Origin: an uncultured Clostridia bacterium
GTDB lineage: Bacteria > Bacillota > Clostridia > TANB77 > CAG-508
Direction of reading: 5' to 3'
Length of the DNA: 5,513 nucleotides
NCBI GenBank assembly: GCA_934169535.1
Contig: CAKPOC010000062.1
Coordinates: 1-5,513 of the forward strand
Under the pieces are notes generated by a model. The model did no database searches, was not told where the DNA came from, and saw only the letters and a list, made by a program, of their open reading frames with translations. Below are positions 1-5,076 of this stretch, one piece after another. The translations under genes and the position numbers were made by a program. Each line of letters starts with the position of its first letter. Within the stretch, counting starts at the first letter, position 1.

Positions 1-67
1 ATGGAAATATGAACATTAAAATTGCTGCTAAAAATATTGCGATTATTGTCGTTAAACTATCTCCCAT
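1..67 (-). CDS. Pilin-like single-pass membrane protein, N-terminal fragment (runs off left edge)
   Basis: Only the first 22 codons are in the window. They begin MGDSLTTIIAIF and continue as an unbroken hydrophobic stretch to a Phe-Pro at residues 21-22, that is, a transmembrane helix almost at the N-terminus with no charged leader. The start is fixed by an in-frame TAA two codons upstream (71-73). The gene lies 61 bases after the 249-aa pilin-like gene on the same strand and so looks like the next member of the cluster. From memory, proteins starting MGDSLTT-I followed by a short helix occur beside Tad-like ATPases in gut Firmicutes, but I cannot verify this here. The ATG has no SD at normal distance; the best one is 34 nt upstream, across a hairpin. 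A real gene start is likely; the function is inferred only from context. Confidence 0.7.
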   Translation of the reverse strand, partial: MGDSLTTIIAIFLAAILMFIFP

Positions 68-77
68 TTTTTATTTA

Positions 78-108
78 TGCCGAAATTAAAAATTCAGCAA
101 ACTCCTTT
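78..108 (-). promoter_or_regulatory. Displaced Shine-Dalgarno plus hairpin before the left-edge gene
   Basis: On the minus strand AAAGGAG (108-102) is a strong SD but lies 34 nt from the ATG at 67. Between them TGCTGAA (99-93) and TTCGGCA (84-78) form a 7-bp stem with an 8-nt loop, including one G-U pair. If folded, the effective SD-to-ATG gap is about 12 nt (2 nt before and 10 nt after the stem). The G-U pair means the full stem forms only in minus-strand RNA, since the plus-strand copy would have an A-C mismatch. No U-run follows the stem, so it is not a terminator. Phage T4 gene 25 and gene 38 are known cases of hairpin-shortened SD spacing. The function here is inference. Confidence 0.45.
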
Positions 109-128
109 CATTTATAATGTTTATTTCT

Positions 129-878
129 TTAGTTGATTAATATATATGTAATAATAGTTTTTCCAGTTGTTTTATTTCCAACAACTTTAGAATTTTCTTC
201 TGTGTCTCCACTTTTTGATATAATTCCTACCTCTTCTATAAATCTACTATTGCTATGTGATTTAATGTTAAGCGGAGAAGTAGAATAATTTGGATCATTT
301 CTTGTAATAGATGCCGCATATTGTGGCAAATGGTATGTTGTGCCTCCAAATATTGCATCCAAATGCTTTTTTATTTCTGCATTACTACCTATCCAAGGTT
401 CATTTCTGTTAGTTTCTTCGTTTATATCAAACCTGTAAATTCGCTTTTCAGTTGTACTTTCAGAGCCTGTAAAATCATTTTTATAACTGCTTGACCAATT
501 ATTAGAATTGGTTGTTGTTGTATAAATTGCAAGAGAACCATCTATGTTATAAGTTCCATCTTCATTTAAAGAGCCTGTTTTGAACTGAACCGTATAATTT
601 TCCCTGTTATATTTATAAACAGTTGGAATTATAGTTTCGAAGCCTACAATTCTATTACCATTTTTAGTATAACTGTAAGCTTCTCCATTTTGATACTTAA
701 ATTTTCCAGAGGCTTCATCATAAGTGGCATATCCATAATAAGTAGTAGAATCTGCATTTTTTAATACTATTTCAGAAACATTTCTTACTTTCGAAAAATT
801 CATAATTGAAAGTCCTAATGCTGCTATAAATACAAATATTGCAAATGCCATCTCTAATGCTTTTGTTGCACTCTCCAT
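129..878 (-). CDS. Large pilin-like membrane protein, MESATKALE type (249 aa)
   Basis: No named family is recognised with certainty. The N-terminus MESATKALEM matches the M-E-N/S-A-x-K-A-L signature of three neighbours and leads straight into a transmembrane helix (about residues 8-26). The rest should be extracytoplasmic. It is rich in Ser, Thr, Asn and Tyr, with a Thr/Ser/Asn stretch at about 119-142, a tyrosine-rich segment at 77-99 (IIPTVYKYNRENY) and a terminal beta-strand-like end TIITYILIN. It is the longest of the series and has no cysteine. It lacks the NxxF...G-T motif shared by the 147-, 167- and 204-aa proteins, so it forms its own subclass. Glu9 sits inside the start of the helix, as in the 204-aa protein. 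It follows the 147-aa gene by 23 bases in the same operon. The SD is weak (AGGG about 8 nt before the ATG), hinting at coupling or low expression. A role as a larger minor or tip pilin is a guess. Confidence 0.85.
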   Translation of the reverse strand: MESATKALEMAFAIFVFIAALGLSIMNFSKVRNVSEIVLKNADSTTYYGYATYDEASGKFKYQNGEAYSYTKNGNRIVGFETIIPTVYKYNRENYTVQFKTGSLNEDGTYNIDGSLAIYTTTTNSNNWSSSYKNDFTGSESTTEKRIYRFDINEETNRNEPWIGSNAEIKKHLDAIFGGTTYHLPQYAASITRNDPNYSTSPLNIKSHSNSRFIEEVGIISKSGDTEENSKVVGNKTTGKTIITYILIN

Positions 879-901
879 ATTTTATACCCTATTTTCTAAA
901 A

Positions 902-1345
902 TTATTTTTTTAGTTGTGTTATGTAGCAGTGTGTAATGTATCCTGCTTTACTATATGTAAAATATACATAATAGTTGTATCCAGCTTTTATGTCCTTAAG
1001 AGCTCCTGATGCTGCAGTAGTTCCTGGTTCTTCTGCATCTGTTTTTTCAGTAACAGTTGTAACTGCTGTTGTAGCAACTACAGTATTTATTTGCAAAGAA
1101 GTATCATCTTGATTTGTTCTGTTATGATTTTCTATTAATTGGAATAAAGCTCTTGCACTTGTTCCTGTTTGAGTTCCTTTGTAGTTTTCAAACTCTGCAT
1201 TATATGTTTGAACTGTTGTTCCATCTAAATTTGCCCTGTTCATTGCTCCAGATGCTTTTTGGTATATTGTCATACCTAATCCTATAATTAAAATTGATAA
1301 AAGTATAGCTCCTGCTATTATTAATGCTTTTGATGCATTCTCCAT
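902..1345 (-). CDS. Pilin-like membrane protein, MENASKAL type (147 aa)
   Basis: The N-terminus MENASKALIIAG runs into a transmembrane helix at about residues 6-28. Residues 47-75 carry the paralog motif: Y48-N-A-E-F52, a Tyr three residues on, then G-T and a helix ending in L-I-x-N. Residues 87-115 are a low-complexity Thr/Val/Ala segment (VVATTAVTTVTE) that looks like a flexible surface loop. The C-terminus (YYVYFTYS..YITHCYI) reads as two beta strands with one Cys at 140. Length and architecture fit a type IV/Tad pilin-like or pseudopilin subunit, but there is no classical Gly-terminated leader. The start is well supported by AAGGAGG (1360-1354) 8 nt upstream. It lies 68 bases after the 142-aa gene, on the transcript that should come from the promoter at 1884-1912. 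Confidence 0.88.
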   Translation of the reverse strand: MENASKALIIAGAILLSILIIGLGMTIYQKASGAMNRANLDGTTVQTYNAEFENYKGTQTGTSARALFQLIENHNRTNQDDTSLQINTVVATTAVTTVTEKTDAEEPGTTAASGALKDIKAGYNYYVYFTYSKAGYITHCYITQLKK

Positions 1346-1382
1346 TTTATTTTCCTCCTTAGATTTATATATTTATTTTTGC

Positions 1383-1400
1383 TCTTATGTTTTCATAAGA
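1383..1400 (-). repeat. Small perfect inverted repeat between the 142-aa and 147-aa genes
   Basis: TCTTATG (1383-1389) and CATAAGA (1394-1400) are perfect reverse complements around a 4-base loop. In the minus-strand direction the T-run precedes the stem instead of following it, so this is not an intrinsic terminator for the operon. On the plus strand the stem is followed by A's, which also rules out a terminator there. It could be an mRNA processing or stability element between two cistrons, or chance in AT-rich DNA, as the stem has only two G-C pairs. Confidence 0.35.
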
Positions 1401-1413
1401 AAAAAATTAATAA

Positions 1414-1842
1414 CTAAATTTGTTCAAAATACATATATTTGATACTATTTGTTTTTGAGTGGTATTCTATTTTTGTGCATTTGAAATCTAATGCTCCAAA
1501 ATTATACACAAAAGCATTATACCCTTGTTTTAAAATAGATTCCATCGGAATCACTTTATCTAACTCCTTAAACTTTACATCTATTTTAATTGAATTTGTA
1601 TCATTTTCTATGTATATGTCGTTTTCATCTTTTTGAACTTCGTTTTGCTTGTTTTGGTTTTCAGCTTTATTTATAATGCTCATTACATCTGTTCCTAAAA
1701 CTTGCTTGTTCAAAAAGCTTTCATAAGTTTTATTTTCTATTTTTATATCCCTTTGCATAATTTTAAATGAATAAATTTTATATGCAAAAATTGATAGTAT
1801 CACTATTATTGCAATTAATAATACTGCAACTCTTTTTTTCAT
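1414..1842 (-). CDS. Divergent pilin-like/anchored protein with a MKKR N-terminus (142 aa)
   Basis: The chosen start is the ATG at 1842: GAAAGG (1855-1850) lies 7 nt upstream and the protein then begins MKKRVAVLL, a typical signal anchor with a helix at about residues 4-24. An upstream in-frame TTG at 1860 would add six residues but overlies this SD, so it is rejected. After the helix, residues 40-67 hold a version of the cluster motif (Y-E-S-F, G-T-D, then M-S-I-I-N-K-A). Residues 85-91 (SIKIDVK) and the C-terminus (F-K-C-T-K-I-E-Y ... I-K-Y-M-Y-F-E) match the 204-aa protein's IKVSAKF and F-D-C-K-K-C-E-Y ... I-T-S-M-Y-F-E. It is therefore a paralog of the pilin-like proteins whose M-E-N-A start has been replaced by a positively charged anchor. 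It has one Cys at 122 and its own promoter just upstream. An accessory or regulatory pilin-like subunit is possible; the function is unknown. Confidence 0.85.
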   Translation of the reverse strand: MKKRVAVLLIAIIVILSIFAYKIYSFKIMQRDIKIENKTYESFLNKQVLGTDVMSIINKAENQNKQNEVQKDENDIYIENDTNSIKIDVKFKELDKVIPMESILKQGYNAFVYNFGALDFKCTKIEYHSKTNSIKYMYFEQI

Positions 1843-1849
1843 GTTTTTT

Positions 1850-1855
1850 CCTTTC
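1850..1855 (-). promoter_or_regulatory. Shine-Dalgarno deciding the ATG start at 1842
   Basis: GAAAGG on the minus strand ends 7 nt before the ATG at 1842-1840. It lies inside the sequence that the longer TTG-started frame (from 1860) would have to translate. This favours the shorter 142-residue protein beginning MKKR. Confidence 0.7.
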
Positions 1856-1883
1856 TGCAATTGATTAGTGTTACTCTATATGA

Positions 1884-1912
1884 ATTATAGCATTTTGTAA
1901 AAAATATTGCAA
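1884..1912 (-). promoter_or_regulatory. Sigma-70/SigA-type promoter with extended -10
   Basis: On the minus strand a -35 TTGCAA (1912-1907; 4 of 6 matches to TTGACA) is followed by a 17-bp spacer and a perfect TATAAT -10 (1889-1884). The spacer ends in TGC, giving the extended -10 form TGn-TATAAT. The expected start of transcription is about 1877, leaving a leader of about 35 nt before the ATG at 1842. The -35 box begins only four bases after the stop codon of the 167-aa gene, so this is an internal operon promoter. It would drive the 142-, 147- and 249-aa genes and the left-edge gene independently of the ATPase and platform genes. No operator-like palindrome is clear beyond the -35 itself. 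Confidence 0.8.
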
Positions 1913-1916
1913 TAAG

Positions 1917-2420
1917 TTATTCTACTTTTTTAAATGTAATTTTTTGGACACGCTTGCTTACATCGTTAATTACAATTGTCTGGCATTCAAAGTTTATAGT
2001 TTTTGTGGTTCCATCAGCTTCATATGTCACAGAATTGTTCTTTATAAGGTCAACAATTTCACTTTCAGAAAGTTCTTGTTTTTGTCCACTATTTGTAATT
2101 CCATTTATTGTAACTGTTATATAATATGGTGGTTTATCAGAACTATTTTTAAAAGTATTTATTTCTTGATCTGTATAATAATTTTTATTATTTGATTTTG
2201 CCAAATTTATAATAGTTACTATATCGTGAATTGTGCAAGTGCTTCCTTCATATTTTGTAAATTGAGCATTAAATTCATCTATTTGTTTTTGTTCAAGTCT
2301 TTGGTTTACTTGTTTTGATGTATTTCTAAATTTTGAAAAGAGGTATCCTCCAAGAGATAAAATCATAATTCCTATTAGTACTGATGCTACCATAATTAAA
2401 GCTTTACTTGCATTTTCCAT
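1917..2420 (-). CDS. Pilin-like membrane protein, MENASKAL type (167 aa)
   Basis: It starts MENASKALIMVAS and has a transmembrane helix at about residues 6-28. A charged, Gln-rich stretch follows (31-48, possibly helical), then the paralog motif at 49-80: F50-N-A-Q-F, Y57, and I-V-T-I-I-N-L-A-K-S-N-N-K. The rest looks beta-rich (YYITVTINGI at 99-108; I142-F-E-C and VQKITFKK at the end). There are two cysteines, at 62 and 146, one in the motif loop and one in the C-terminal strand; they could form a disulfide if the domain is outside the cell. The start is supported by AAAGGAGGT (2441-2433) about 12 nt upstream. It follows the 204-aa gene by 23 bases, and its SD directly follows that gene's stop codon. 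It is the last gene before the internal promoter. No named family is recognised; the pilin-like role is inferred from architecture and neighbours. Confidence 0.88.
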   Translation of the reverse strand: MENASKALIMVASVLIGIMILSLGGYLFSKFRNTSKQVNQRLEQKQIDEFNAQFTKYEGSTCTIHDIVTIINLAKSNNKNYYTDQEINTFKNSSDKPPYYITVTINGITNSGQKQELSESEIVDLIKNNSVTYEADGTTKTINFECQTIVINDVSKRVQKITFKKVE

Positions 2421-2443
2421 CTTTTAGAATAACCTCCTTTTTG

Positions 2444-3058
2444 CTAATTTTCTTCAAAATACATTGATGTAATTCTTCCATTTAAGTCATACTCACATTT
2501 TTTACAGTCAAAAGTTGTTCTTACAAGTAAATTTTGCAAATTTGTTAAATCTTTATAATTTTCTACTGCAGTTTTTGCTTGAGCATTACTTCTAAGTTCT
2601 GACTCAGTTAGTTTTGCTAACTCTAAAACTGTTTTTTTCTTTCCATCACTCATGGTTACTTTTGTTTTTTCAGCATCCATTATTTTATTTGCTAAATTAG
2701 TATAACCTGAATCTAATCTTTCTGCATTATATGTTGTTGACTTTCTAAAAAAATCACCATAATCATTTTTAAATTTTGCGCTTACTTTTATTGGTGTATA
2801 GCCATTTTCTTCGTTGTATTTTTTGTTATAGTCTGTTGCTTTATTTACTAGTGAAAATATCTCACTTCCATAAATTCCCACTCTATTATATTCTTCAAAG
2901 TTTTTATTAAAAGTTGAAGCCTGCAATTCTTCTTTTACTGAATTTTCTGTTTTTCTTAAATTTGATAGTCTATTGTAACCTAATACTACTGCACCTAATA
3001 TTATTATTCCCAAAAATATTCCTGCCGCTATTTCTAAAGCTTTTGCTGCGTTTTCCAT
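2444..3058 (-). CDS. Pilin-like membrane protein, MENAAKALE type (204 aa)
   Basis: The N-terminus MENAAKALEIAAGIF leads into a transmembrane helix at about residues 8-27, with Glu9 inside the start of the helix as in the 249-aa protein. A charged helix-like stretch (29-47) is followed by the paralog motif at 48-80 (T-F-N-K-N-F-E-E-Y, then G-S-E-I-F-S-L-V-N-K-A and Y-N-K-K-Y). A lysine-rich middle (about 90-175) seems to be an insertion relative to the 142-aa paralog. The C-terminus F-D-C-K-K-C-E-Y-D has a CxxC pair (185 and 188) and ends M-Y-F-E-E-N, clearly like the 142-aa protein. It is the first pilin-like gene after the platform gene. Its SD TAGGAGG overlaps that gene's TAG stop, with nine bases between the two frames, which suggests coupled translation. 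It may be the subunit made in closest balance with the platform. Confidence 0.88.
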   Translation of the reverse strand: MENAAKALEIAAGIFLGIIILGAVVLGYNRLSNLRKTENSVKEELQASTFNKNFEEYNRVGIYGSEIFSLVNKATDYNKKYNEENGYTPIKVSAKFKNDYGDFFRKSTTYNAERLDSGYTNLANKIMDAEKTKVTMSDGKKKTVLELAKLTESELRSNAQAKTAVENYKDLTNLQNLLVRTTFDCKKCEYDLNGRITSMYFEEN

Positions 3059-3067
3059 ATTTTCCTC

Positions 3068-5029
3068 CTATTTCATATTAGTCATAGTATTAAATGATGA
3101 TGTCATACTTGTTAATCCTATAAATACTAGTGGTACAATTAAGTAACCTACAAATAATGATACCATTGGTGCAAATCCTATTACTTTTCCTATCATTCCT
3201 TTTTTAGAAATTAATCTGTTATTTGATTCAGCACGTTTTGCTTGATAATATTCACGTTCAGAATCTAACTCATCAAACGCTTCTGCAATTGGAATTTTTT
3301 CAACAGCTGCTTGCAAACTTTCAATTATTCTAATAAACTCTTTGTAATTTACTTCTTCTTTCATCTGCTCTAATGCTTCCCAAGGTCCACTTTCATAGTT
3401 ATTTACGCATTTAGCAATTGGTTCCTTAAAAATGTTTGAATATCTTTCTAGCCATTCTAATATCATTTCAACATTTACTCTTTCAATTCTCATAAGCATT
3501 AAAATGATTGTTTGGAACTGCATTACTTCATCTTCCATCTCTATTTTTCTCATTTTGGCTTGGAACATTAATAACGCATTTGGTATGTTATATGCCACAA
3601 CAGCAATTGTAATTGCAATTAGCAATTCATACCACTGAAGTGTTTGACTATTAATTGTTCTTAATTTTTTTAGAACTCTTTCTGCTGCAGTTTGTATTTC
3701 TGCATCTTCACTATATTTATAGTCTTGACTCTTTTTCATTGCCTTTTCTATATCTTCTTGGGTTGTATCGGTTTTGCCCTTAAACATATCCAAAAACTTA
3801 TTATCACTTTTGGTTAATTCATTTGCATTTTTTAAATCTTTATCAGACATTTCCCCTACTATATCATATGTTGAAGTTGGCTGTGTGTATATATAATTTT
3901 TTTGTATGTTATGAAGCTGGCTAATTATAATTAAAGAACCTATAAAAGCAAATATTGTCATTGTTAATTTTTTTACATATATCCAATGAACTTTATCTTT
4001 TGAAGCAGAATCTTTAATTAAATTATTTAATTTTCTTCTGTCCTTTGTTCCTTCCTTTGGAATAAACAAATCAACTACTTGTTTTACAATTGGAACTTTA
4101 TATACTTTTTCCATCCAAGGGTTTGTTGGTGCAAGTTCTATTGTTGTAGAGCCATTATCTTTTAATTTTCTTGTTAGTATATAACATGCAAATGTTAATA
4201 CTACTATTAAAAGCTGAACTATCATTCCAGAACTTCCATAATAAAAGCTTGAAGTAAATGAGAAGTTTGATACGCACCAGCTTTTTATTGGCTCTAATGC
4301 AAGTAATGGAACTATTGCAATTACTGATAAACTTTGGAATACATAGTTTAATTTGTCCCTTTTTAATATTTCTAGCTGCATTTCTTGGCTTATATTATTT
4401 AAGTTCTTTAAATATAATGAAGTTTTATCTACTACCCTATCTCCAAATTCCTTTGTTAAATATGATATTCCTGCAAACTCCTTTAAGTAGCTATTTGGTG
4501 CAATATCATAATATTTTTCTAGTTCATCTTCTGGATTATTTGATATTAATATTTCATATATTTTTTCTGCCTGCCTTGCCATCTCTGGTGCACTATCACC
4601 TTGCGCTACTTGATATATTGCTTCTTCTACCATGTTAAATTCATGATATGCATGTCTTATTTCTGCAAAAAAGTCTATTTGTTCTTTTAATAAATTATTG
4701 TCTATTTTGTCAACCATTCCATCTACCATTGTGTCTACAATAAATAGTTCAAAAATTAATAATATTGACATTAGCAACCAGTTACTATGTGTTATAATAA
4801 TTGTTGCTATTGCGACAATTAAAAATATAACAATCGCTTTTGTTAATATCTTTGCAGCCTCTTTTCTTGTCGTATATTCATCATCAATATTAATAATTTC
4901 TAATCTTCTTCTTAGTTTAAACAAATATCTTTTTAAAAAAGGTGTTTTTATAAGTGTTATGTATATTTTTTGATACATAATATCTGATGAAAATCCATTT
5001 GCTTTAGTACCTTCTTGTAATTTCTTCAT
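3068..5029 (-). CDS. Tad/type IV-type inner-membrane platform protein with two T2SSF-like domains (TadB/TadC-like, 653 aa)
   Basis: This is the inner-membrane platform that would couple the cytoplasmic ATPase to pilin extraction. About seven membrane helices are visible, near residues 61-81, 84-102, 229-247, 266-287, 353-371, 467-488 and 616-638. Two cytoplasmic helical domains of the T2SSF kind sit at about 110-225 (F-F-A-E-I-R-H-A ... L-K-N-L-N) and about 498-605 (V-M-Q-F-Q-T-I-I-L-M-L ... P-I-A-E-A-F-D-E-L). The second ends in a Lys/Arg/Gly-rich turn (S-K-K-G-M-I-G-K) before the last helix, as in TadC/GspF proteins. Classical TadB and TadC carry one such domain each in about 300 residues; here one chain carries both. 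A polar loop of about 95 residues (372-466) should be extracytoplasmic if both T2SSF domains are inside. The start is limited by an in-frame TGA four codons upstream. The SD is 30 nt away across a possible minicistron. It lies 47 bases after the ATPase. Confidence 0.88.
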   Translation of the reverse strand: MKKLQEGTKANGFSSDIMYQKIYITLIKTPFLKRYLFKLRRRLEIINIDDEYTTRKEAAKILTKAIVIFLIVAIATIIITHSNWLLMSILLIFELFIVDTMVDGMVDKIDNNLLKEQIDFFAEIRHAYHEFNMVEEAIYQVAQGDSAPEMARQAEKIYEILISNNPEDELEKYYDIAPNSYLKEFAGISYLTKEFGDRVVDKTSLYLKNLNNISQEMQLEILKRDKLNYVFQSLSVIAIVPLLALEPIKSWCVSNFSFTSSFYYGSSGMIVQLLIVVLTFACYILTRKLKDNGSTTIELAPTNPWMEKVYKVPIVKQVVDLFIPKEGTKDRRKLNNLIKDSASKDKVHWIYVKKLTMTIFAFIGSLIIISQLHNIQKNYIYTQPTSTYDIVGEMSDKDLKNANELTKSDNKFLDMFKGKTDTTQEDIEKAMKKSQDYKYSEDAEIQTAAERVLKKLRTINSQTLQWYELLIAITIAVVAYNIPNALLMFQAKMRKIEMEDEVMQFQTIILMLMRIERVNVEMILEWLERYSNIFKEPIAKCVNNYESGPWEALEQMKEEVNYKEFIRIIESLQAAVEKIPIAEAFDELDSEREYYQAKRAESNNRLISKKGMIGKVIGFAPMVSLFVGYLIVPLVFIGLTSMTSSFNTMTNMK

Positions 5030-5049
5030 CTGAGCATTTCATCACTCAT
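5026..5049 (-). CDS. Possible 7-codon leader minicistron (MSDEMLR) coupled to the platform gene
   Basis: ATG at 5049 lies 10 nt after a near-perfect SD (GGAGGTG). It opens a 7-codon frame, MSDEMLR, whose TGA stop overlaps the ATG of the 653-aa gene in an ATGA arrangement (5029-5026). This geometry is typical of stop-start translational coupling. The alternative is that these codons are the true N-terminus of the platform protein, split off by a frameshift in the genome or assembly. A third option is that the ribosome skips this ATG because of folding. The frame is too short to judge by composition. Confidence 0.35.
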   Translation of the reverse strand: MSDEMLR

Positions 5050-5059
5050 GTTATAAGAA

Positions 5060-5066
5060 CACCTCC
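5060..5066 (-). promoter_or_regulatory. Strong Shine-Dalgarno placed 30 nt before the platform gene ATG
   Basis: GGAGGTG (5066-5060) is the only good SD between the ATPase stop (5077) and the platform gene start (5029). It is 30 nt from that ATG but 10 nt from the ATG of the MSDEMLR minicistron. A weak 5-bp stem (TGAGT with GCTCA, one G-U pair, 8-nt loop) inside the gap could shorten the distance to about 12 nt, but would bury the minicistron start. Confidence 0.6.
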
Positions 5067-5076
5067 AATGTTTTTA

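Noticed and set aside
94..111. Five-codon frame MKGVC at 111-94
   Set aside because: Its codons are the SD itself (ATGAAAGGAG), it has no SD of its own, and it does not overlap the next start.
1383..1406. Inverted repeat plus A-run as an intrinsic terminator
   Set aside because: In the direction of the genes the T-run comes before the stem, and on the other strand the stem is followed by A's; neither gives a stem followed by U's.
1346..1413. Second promoter before the 147-aa gene
   Set aside because: There are TATA-like strings on the minus strand but no acceptable -35 at 16-18 bp; such strings are common in this composition.
1833..1839. Run of seven A (minus strand) at the start of the 142-aa gene, and a similar run in the 204-aa gene (2633-2639), as phase-variation switches
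   Set aside because: Seven-base A-runs are frequent in AT-rich lysine-rich genes and are short for slippage control; both frames are intact.
1843..1860. TTG start at 1860 giving a 148-residue form of the 142-aa protein
   Set aside because: The extra codons contain the SD of the ATG at 1842, and the MKKR start is a proper signal anchor.
1439..2195. Two plus-strand open frames (1439-1636 and 1944-2195), and a further one at 3432-3638
   Set aside because: All three are antisense to coherent minus-strand genes with good SDs and shared motifs.
4258..4638. Open frame of 126 codons on the plus strand, hydrophobic and Leu-rich
   Set aside because: It lies inside the well-supported platform gene on the other strand. 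Its Leu/Ile-rich makeup is what antisense of an AT-rich gene gives, and no SD or context supports it.
4698..4973. Open frame of 91 codons on the plus strand
   Set aside because: Antisense shadow of the N-terminal membrane segment of the platform gene.
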